This document shows, piece by piece, positions 31,345-35,625 of a stretch of 35,625 nt of DNA; the first letter of the stretch is position 1, and every line of letters starts with the position of its first letter. Both the position numbers and the translations under genes were made by a program. The DNA is from Succinivibrio sp. Lineage in GTDB: Bacteria; Pseudomonadota; Gammaproteobacteria; Enterobacterales; Succinivibrionaceae. The DNA lies in NCBI GenBank assembly GCA_017635415.1, contig JAGBLM010000067.1, positions 1-35,625 on the forward strand, read 5' to 3'. The notes under the pieces are model-generated. The model worked only from the letters and a program-made list of their open reading frames with translations, ran no database searches and was not told the origin of the DNA.

Positions 31345-32742
31345 CTAGTTAAGTCCGCCCATACCGCCACCTCTGAAGATGCGATGCTCGATTTCCTCAA
31401 GAGAATAACCTGAGGTCTCAGGCAGTACTTTATAAAGGAAGCACAGCAGTACGATTATGGACAGCAGACAAAAAGCGAACCAGCCGCTGATATGCCACAT
31501 TGAGGTCAGAAACTCAAAGGACTGCTGCACACTCAGAAAAGCAACAAAATTGACCAGCATCACTACAGCCAGTCCCAGATCGCGTCCACGCTGCGGCAGG
31601 ATCTCAGTGGCAAAGGAAGTAATGAATGCCGTATAGGACAGCGCCACCCCGAAGATGAAAATCAGCAGGAAACTGCCTAAAAACAGAGATTTTAAGCCCT
31701 TCAATTCAAAAAAGGTCAGGAAAAAGAGGAAGAGCAGTGAAAACAGCGCAATCACCACACCGTAGATAATCACACTGCGGCTGCCCAGACGATTTAGCGT
31801 GAAGGCCGAACAGATAGCACCGAACAGTCCTACGGTAACCGCGGATTTAATAAGACCGTAGTCATAATCATACCCTGCCTGCACCGCCTCGAGGAAACTG
31901 ACATGATTGTCGTGTACGATCTGCAGAAAAACATAAGGAATGATGGAAAAACCGGACAGCTGCATCAGCAGAGTAATAAATACCAGAAACCAGATCACCC
32001 TGCGGTACTGCTCGGAGTGAATAAAGAAGTCAATACCCCGATCTTCACCGTGACAGCATTCATTGATAAGAGAAAGCTCCCTTGCCGACCTGCCTGAATC
32101 TCCACGCAGACGCAGCAGCACCGACAGAGCGGGATCGGAAAGACCGGAGAGTGCCAGCCAGCGCGGACTTTCTGGTAATTTGACCAAAGCGACCGCCACA
32201 AAGAATGATTCGTAGACGGTAATGACTGCAACCATCACCACCGCTGAGGATGGCAGAATCTCGCGCGTTACGGTCACAAAAAGTGCGCCTGACAGTACCA
32301 TCACCGCTATCAGTACGCCTGCAACATTGCGCTTTAAAGGAGATGAGATCTCGCAGATATAAATAATGCTCGAGAGCATATAAATACCAAAAGAGGCACC
32401 GACCACAAACTCAGAGAGCAGCAGCAGACTGAAATCAGGAGCCAGCAGGCAGGTGGCCTCGCCGGCAAGACCTAAGACCAGACCGCCGATAATGGATATT
32501 TTCCGCCCTGAACTGTAGTTTAGCCAGCCGCCAAAGAAACTGCCTACCATGGTTCCTAAGATAAAGGTTCCCACCAGGGTATCAATATCGTCACTCTCCA
32601 GCATAAACAGGTTGATAAGCTGAGTTTTGAAGGCAATGATAAAGCCGAGATTAAAGCCGAAAAGAGGCGCCATAAAGGAGACTATCGCCACGTACAGAAG
32701 TGGACGGAATTCAGGATCGAGATTGTTTACTGACGCAGCCAT
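31345..32742 (-). CDS. MFS transporter, sugar porter family
   Basis: This inner-membrane sugar:proton symporter or facilitator has 465 residues and twelve predicted transmembrane helices. Sugar-porter signatures include FGFNLGFI near the N-terminus, the loop-2 motif NYSSGRKISIIGG, the central KLPESPRWLALSG and the C-terminal LPETSGYSLEEIEHRI. The GxxxD-R-x-G-R-R motif is partly degenerate (NYSSGRK). It is the first gene of a two-gene operon with the ADP-ribosylglycohydrolase and is divergent from hldE. Substrate is not predictable; linkage to the glycohydrolase makes a pentose or nucleoside worth considering. Confidence 0.88.
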   Translation of the reverse strand: MAASVNNLDPEFRPLLYVAIVSFMAPLFGFNLGFIIAFKTQLINLFMLESDDIDTLVGTFILGTMVGSFFGGWLNYSSGRKISIIGGLVLGLAGEATCLLAPDFSLLLLSEFVVGASFGIYMLSSIIYICEISSPLKRNVAGVLIAVMVLSGALFVTVTREILPSSAVVMVAVITVYESFFVAVALVKLPESPRWLALSGLSDPALSVLLRLRGDSGRSARELSLINECCHGEDRGIDFFIHSEQYRRVIWFLVFITLLMQLSGFSIIPYVFLQIVHDNHVSFLEAVQAGYDYDYGLIKSAVTVGLFGAICSAFTLNRLGSRSVIIYGVVIALFSLLFLFFLTFFELKGLKSLFLGSFLLIFIFGVALSYTAFITSFATEILPQRGRDLGLAVVMLVNFVAFLSVQQSFEFLTSMWHISGWFAFCLLSIIVLLCFLYKVLPETSGYSLEEIEHRIFRGGGMGGLN

Positions 32743-32824
32743 AATTCCACATGCAAACTAAAACGCAGTCTTAAATTTAACTCACAAAGACCGATCACGA
32801 TTTTAATATAAAAAATTAACAATG

Positions 32825-32830
32825 TATAAT
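32825..32830 (+). promoter_or_regulatory. -10 element of hldE
   Basis: A perfect TATAAT lies 32 bases before the hldE ATG, in an AT-rich divergent region with no strong -35 box. Confidence 0.45.
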
Positions 32831-32862
32831 CTAAGGGGATTTGCAGATGGGACTTTATCATT

Positions 32863-34299
32863 ATGGTTACATTACTCTCTATTCCTGAATTTACCGGCAA
32901 GGTTGCCGTGGTCGGCGATGTCATGCTCGACCGTTACTGGAAAGGCTCAAGCGGTCGCCTTTCTCCTGAAGCCCCGGTGCCGGTGGTGCAGGTGAAAGGC
33001 CGCGAGGATCGTGCCGGCGGTGCGGCTAACGTAGCCTTAAACGTGGCAACTCTGGGAGCGCCATGCTCTCTGGTGGGAATAGTCGGTGCCGATGAGGCAG
33101 CCGTTAAACTTGAGAAACTGCTGCGGGATAGGCATATCGTGCCGCAGTTTATTATCTCGGGCAACCATCCGACCATTACCAAACTAAGAGTGCTGGCCCG
33201 CAACCAGCAGCTTTTGCGCCTTGATTTTGAGGATTCCTTTACCGATGTCGATGAGGAGACTCTGGTCAAAGCCTATAAGGCAGCCATAAATGATGCCAGG
33301 GTCATAGTCTGCTCCGATTACGGCAAGGGCACACTGTTCCATATTCAGTCACTGATTAAAGCGGCCAATGAAAAGTCTACCCCGATACTCATTGACCCCA
33401 AGGGCGCCGACTTTAAACGCTACAGCGGTGCAACCCTGCTGACCCCGAACATGAGTGAATTCTGTGCCGTGGTCGGCAGTGTCAGAAACAATGAGGAACT
33501 TGAGGAAAAAGGACAGCAACTGATTGCCGACTGCAATCTCAAATATCTGCTCATCACCCGTTCTGAAGACGGTATGTCGCTGGTCAGACCGAATGATACA
33601 ACCATTCACATTCCGACCCGTGCCCGCGAAGTCTTTGATGTTACAGGTGCAGGCGATACCGTTATCAGTACCCTGGCAGCCACCATCGCCAGCGGCATTG
33701 ATATAGTCACCGCCTGCGAGATAGCCAATCGTGCCGCCGGCATCGTGGTTGGCAAGCTGGGAACCTCCACCGTTACCCGCGATGAAATCATGCGCGACCT
33801 TTTAGGTGAGTCAGCTTCACTGTCATCGGGCGTAGTGACCGAGCCGCAGCTGCTTGATGAGGTCCGCAAACTGCATGCTCAGGGCAAAAGAGTGATTATG
33901 ACCAACGGCTGCTTTGATATCCTGCACAAGGGACATATCAGCTACCTCAAACGAGCCAGAGCCTTAGGCGACAGGCTGATTGTCGCCGTCAATTCCGACC
34001 GCTCGGTCAGGGCACTGAAGGGACCAACCCGTCCTATTGTGCCGTGTGAAGCACGTATGGAGGTACTCTCCGCTCTTGACTGCGTTGACTATGTGGTTCC
34101 TTTTGATGAGGACACCCCGCAGCGCCTGATCTCACAGGTACTGCCTGATGTACTGGTCAAAGGGGGAGATTATAAGGTCGAGCAGATAGCAGGACACCGT
34201 GAGGTGCTCAAAAACGGCGGTGAAGTTATCATCCTGCCTTTTGTGGACGGCTTTTCCACCTCAAATATCGTCAGCAAAATAAAAAAGCAGCAGGATTGA
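32863..34299 (+). CDS. hldE: Bifunctional heptose 7-phosphate kinase / heptose 1-phosphate adenylyltransferase
   Basis: HldE performs two steps in ADP-L-glycero-D-manno-heptose synthesis for the lipopolysaccharide inner core. The 478-residue protein has the ribokinase-type domain first (VAVVGDVMLDRYWKG, SPEAPVPVVQVKGREDRAGGAANVA, DVTGAGDTVISTLAA near 257) and the cytidylyltransferase-type domain from about 345 (TNGCFDILHKGHISYLKRA, VNSDRSVRALKGPTRPI, VKGGDY, PFVDGFSTSNIV). Length and domain order equal E. coli HldE. Its presence shows a heptose-containing LPS. One base separates its stop codon from the next gene's ATG. Confidence 0.97.
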   Translation: MVTLLSIPEFTGKVAVVGDVMLDRYWKGSSGRLSPEAPVPVVQVKGREDRAGGAANVALNVATLGAPCSLVGIVGADEAAVKLEKLLRDRHIVPQFIISGNHPTITKLRVLARNQQLLRLDFEDSFTDVDEETLVKAYKAAINDARVIVCSDYGKGTLFHIQSLIKAANEKSTPILIDPKGADFKRYSGATLLTPNMSEFCAVVGSVRNNEELEEKGQQLIADCNLKYLLITRSEDGMSLVRPNDTTIHIPTRAREVFDVTGAGDTVISTLAATIASGIDIVTACEIANRAAGIVVGKLGTSTVTRDEIMRDLLGESASLSSGVVTEPQLLDEVRKLHAQGKRVIMTNGCFDILHKGHISYLKRARALGDRLIVAVNSDRSVRALKGPTRPIVPCEARMEVLSALDCVDYVVPFDEDTPQRLISQVLPDVLVKGGDYKVEQIAGHREVLKNGGEVIILPFVDGFSTSNIVSKIKKQQD

Positions 34300-34300
34300 G

Positions 34301-34684
34301 ATGTTTCCGTCCCTAGCCCCGGTACTGACAGGGCAAAAGAAACTGTCAGACCATAAACCAGGCATCACGGTGTTAAGTCACGCGCAGGCTTACGCTCTTA
34401 TTGAAGAGGGCCGGGCGCTGCTCCTTGATGTCAGAGAGCCAGCAGAATTTCTGTCTGGCGCGGTCATAAATGCCAAAAATGTCCCGCTTGATGACATCAG
34501 AAAGGGCAGTCTGCCTGACTTTGCCCTAGAATACCGCCTAAAACCGGTTATCGTGTACTGCAGAAGTGGACGCAGATCAGCTGAGGCGGCCAAGTGTCTT
34601 TATGAACAGGGCTTTCGTTACCTGTATGACATGGGTGGGATCTCAAGCTGGCCTTACGGGACAGTAACTCCCTCCGGAGCATAG
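34301..34684 (+). CDS. Rhodanese-domain protein
   Basis: This is a single-domain sulfurtransferase-like protein of 127 residues. A rhodanese fold is indicated by LLLDVREPAEFLSGAVINAKNVPL, the active-site loop VYCRSGRRSAEAAKCLYEQGF with the catalytic Cys, and MGGISSWPYG. There is no signal peptide, so it is cytoplasmic. The ATG lies one base after the hldE stop (TGAGATG), so it is co-translated with hldE. There is no known mechanistic link to heptose synthesis. Confidence 0.9.
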   Translation: MFPSLAPVLTGQKKLSDHKPGITVLSHAQAYALIEEGRALLLDVREPAEFLSGAVINAKNVPLDDIRKGSLPDFALEYRLKPVIVYCRSGRRSAEAAKCLYEQGFRYLYDMGGISSWPYGTVTPSGA

Positions 34685-34742
34685 CCAACACGAACCAGTC
34701 TCAGCGTAATCCAAGGTCTGCGCCTTTCTCTGCCGTCAAGAA

Positions 34743-35278
34743 CTAAAACAGCACTCTGGCGTAGACCACCGCGTTAAACATGTTCGAGTTTCTGCGGTAT
34801 TCATAGCCAGTGTGCAGTTCAAGAATAAAACCAGATTCAGATCCTGTTGTACCGTTACAATATGGTTAAGTCTCAAGCCTAATACTGACTTTAGAGAATC
34901 ATCATTTCGTCTGCCGATCTTAAGATCTGCCCCCTGCCGTATCTTCTCCTCCCACAAAGTCAGAAGAAGCAGAAGCGTTGTTGTACGCGCCTGACAGATA
35001 ATCAAGAGTTACGGCAAAAGACAGATAGGTATTATTTCTGCGGCCTTTGGCAAATATCTCGCCCCAGATGGAGAAAGCATCAACAATAGCGCCCCGCTGC
35101 TCCTGCGTAAGAGAAAACTGCTCTCTTAGTTCATCCTTTGGCGAGAGATCATTGGTGAATTCAACGGCAAACATCGGCTTGCCGAATGTATCAACATTAA
35201 CCACGTCTGCGCCTTTATAATGCTACCAAAAAGGGCAAGAACCGCCGTAAAGAGCACTGTCCTGGCTACTTTCATCAT
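34743..35278 (-). pseudogene. Frameshifted outer-membrane beta-barrel (autotransporter-like) gene
   Basis: An ATG at 35278 with GGGAGAG as ribosome binding site starts a signal peptide (MMKVARTVLFTAVLALFGS). The frame then changes near 35207-35222 to read ADVVNVDTFGKPMFAVEF, EQRGAIVDAFSIWGEIF and NNTYLSFAVTLDYLSGAYNN. It changes again around 34925-34955 to ADLKIGRRNDDSLKSVLGLR. It returns near 34855-34870 to the earlier frame for GSESGFILELHTGYEYRRNS and a C-terminus ...VVYARVLF with terminal Phe. The tail alternates like outer-membrane beta strands and ends like autotransporter barrels. The whole is only about 178 codons, so an internal deletion is likely between the N-terminal passenger start and the barrel. 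At least three frame changes make a functional product unlikely, unless assembly errors are involved. Confidence 0.75.
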
Positions 35279-35426
35279 TTCTCTCCCAAAAGGAGTAATC
35301 ATCCTGGTTACACTATAATATTATTCTATTTATCAACAAGTTAGCTTAGCTAATCGTTTTCTCATTATGCCACAAAAAACATTGAGCAAAGTTATCATAA
35401 CTGGGAATAAGAAATTATGAACTGGT

Positions 35427-35487
35427 TCAATTTATGTGATTCAGAAATGATCTGACTTCTTCAGACCACAGTCTTGTGTCCAAAACA
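35427..35487 (-). pseudogene. 3' remnant of a reading frame interrupted by the group II intron
   Basis: Immediately after the predicted intron 3' end, an open frame reads VLDTRLWSEEVRSFLNHIN followed by TGA (35429-35427). If the intron lies in a gene on the minus strand, this would be its last 19 or so codons. The peptide is not recognised. The frame is short enough to be chance, so the interruption needs the 5' exon beyond the window to be confirmed. The remaining sequence between 35279 and 35426 is AT-rich with no gene. Confidence 0.3.
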
Positions 35488-35625
35488 ATCGAGTAGGAGG
35501 GAGTAACAACTCCACTCCTCTCACAGCACCGTACGTGCGGATCCGCATACGGCGCTTCCTAACAACCAAAGGATAGCTCCCAAATTTCAGAGCTGTCCTT
35601 CAACCATTCCAATACAGATCCACCC
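35488..35625 (-). mobile_element. 3' end of a group II intron (domains V and VI), continuing beyond the window
   Basis: On the minus strand AGCGCCGTATGCG-GATC then CGCACGTACGGTGCT (35556-35525) has the form of catalytic domain V: an AGC triad in the lower stem, an internal bulge and a short capped upper stem. It is followed by a domain VI-like helix (GGAGTGGAG paired with CTCCCTCC). An unpaired A sits seven bases from a 3' end CTCGAT, where the branch-point adenosine belongs and where introns end in AY. The boundary is put at 35488. Another stem (35568-35600) lies upstream of domain V. Any intron-encoded reverse transcriptase would be to the right of the window. The match is by pattern only. 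Confidence 0.8.
35525..35556 (-). ncRNA. Group II intron domain V hairpin
   Basis: This 32-base hairpin pairs AGCGCCGT with ACGGTGCT through a lower 8-bp stem with one G-U pair. A two-base bulge on the 3' side and an upper stem TGCG/CGCA with loop GATC follow. It is the ribozyme's catalytic metal-binding element. The loop is not the usual GNRA tetraloop. Confidence 0.75.

Overview
The window looks like the chromosome of a flagellated, anaerobic gammaproteobacterium, most probably Succinivibrionaceae-like within Aeromonadales. The lineage is inferred from close resemblance of EttA, TrmO, KduI, HldE and MmuM to enterobacterial proteins, a one-piece gammaproteobacterial tmRNA with tag ANDETYALAA, an RcsF-like gene beside trmO as in E. 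coli, and oxygen-sensitive enzymes (IorAB). No 16S gene is present to settle the family.

Layout. 1-93 is the start of an ISAs1-like transposase leaving the window. 435-1313 holds ssrA (tmRNA) and smpB on the minus strand, with an ssrA promoter between them. 1637-4544 is motility: a chemoreceptor and a short flagellin. 4630-6294 is ettA. 6440-8085 holds a 22-codon orphan ORF, a GNAT acetyltransferase and an orphan amino-acid-binding protein. 8133-12722 is a tightly packed minus-strand run: gltX, rcsF-like, trmO, a HAD-Nudix fusion and a YcdX-type PHP phosphatase. 12888-15884 holds PTS enzyme I and a divergent four-carbon-acid-sugar-kinase-like protein. 15929-16398 is a tRNA cluster (Gly-CCC, Ala-GGC, Ala-TGC, Ala-CGC).

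16476-18850 is a translationally coupled AGCS symporter and homocysteine methyltransferase pair. 19093-20400 is an AAA/DUF4143 ATPase behind an AT-rich promoter region with a 22-bp perfect palindrome. 20622-24256 is an iorA-iorB-paaK operon that could turn aryl-pyruvates into aryl-acetyl-CoA and arylacetates. Divergent from it are two tandem DctP-type TRAP binding proteins without any membrane subunits. 27032-27205 repeats the Ala-GGC/Ala-TGC tRNA pair. Then come a membrane-anchored M15 peptidase, TolC, KduI, a sugar MFS transporter coupled to an ADP-ribosylglycohydrolase, and HldE with a rhodanese.

The right end is decaying or mobile DNA. There is an outer-membrane beta-barrel (autotransporter-like) gene broken by at least three frame changes. 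Beyond it is the 3' end (domains V and VI) of a group II intron on the minus strand, which appears to interrupt another reading frame. The strongest candidates for something new are the iorAB-paaK / orphan TRAP receptor locus, the MFS/ADP-ribosylglycohydrolase pair, the HAD-Nudix fusion, the ettA terminator/promoter overlap and the group II intron end.
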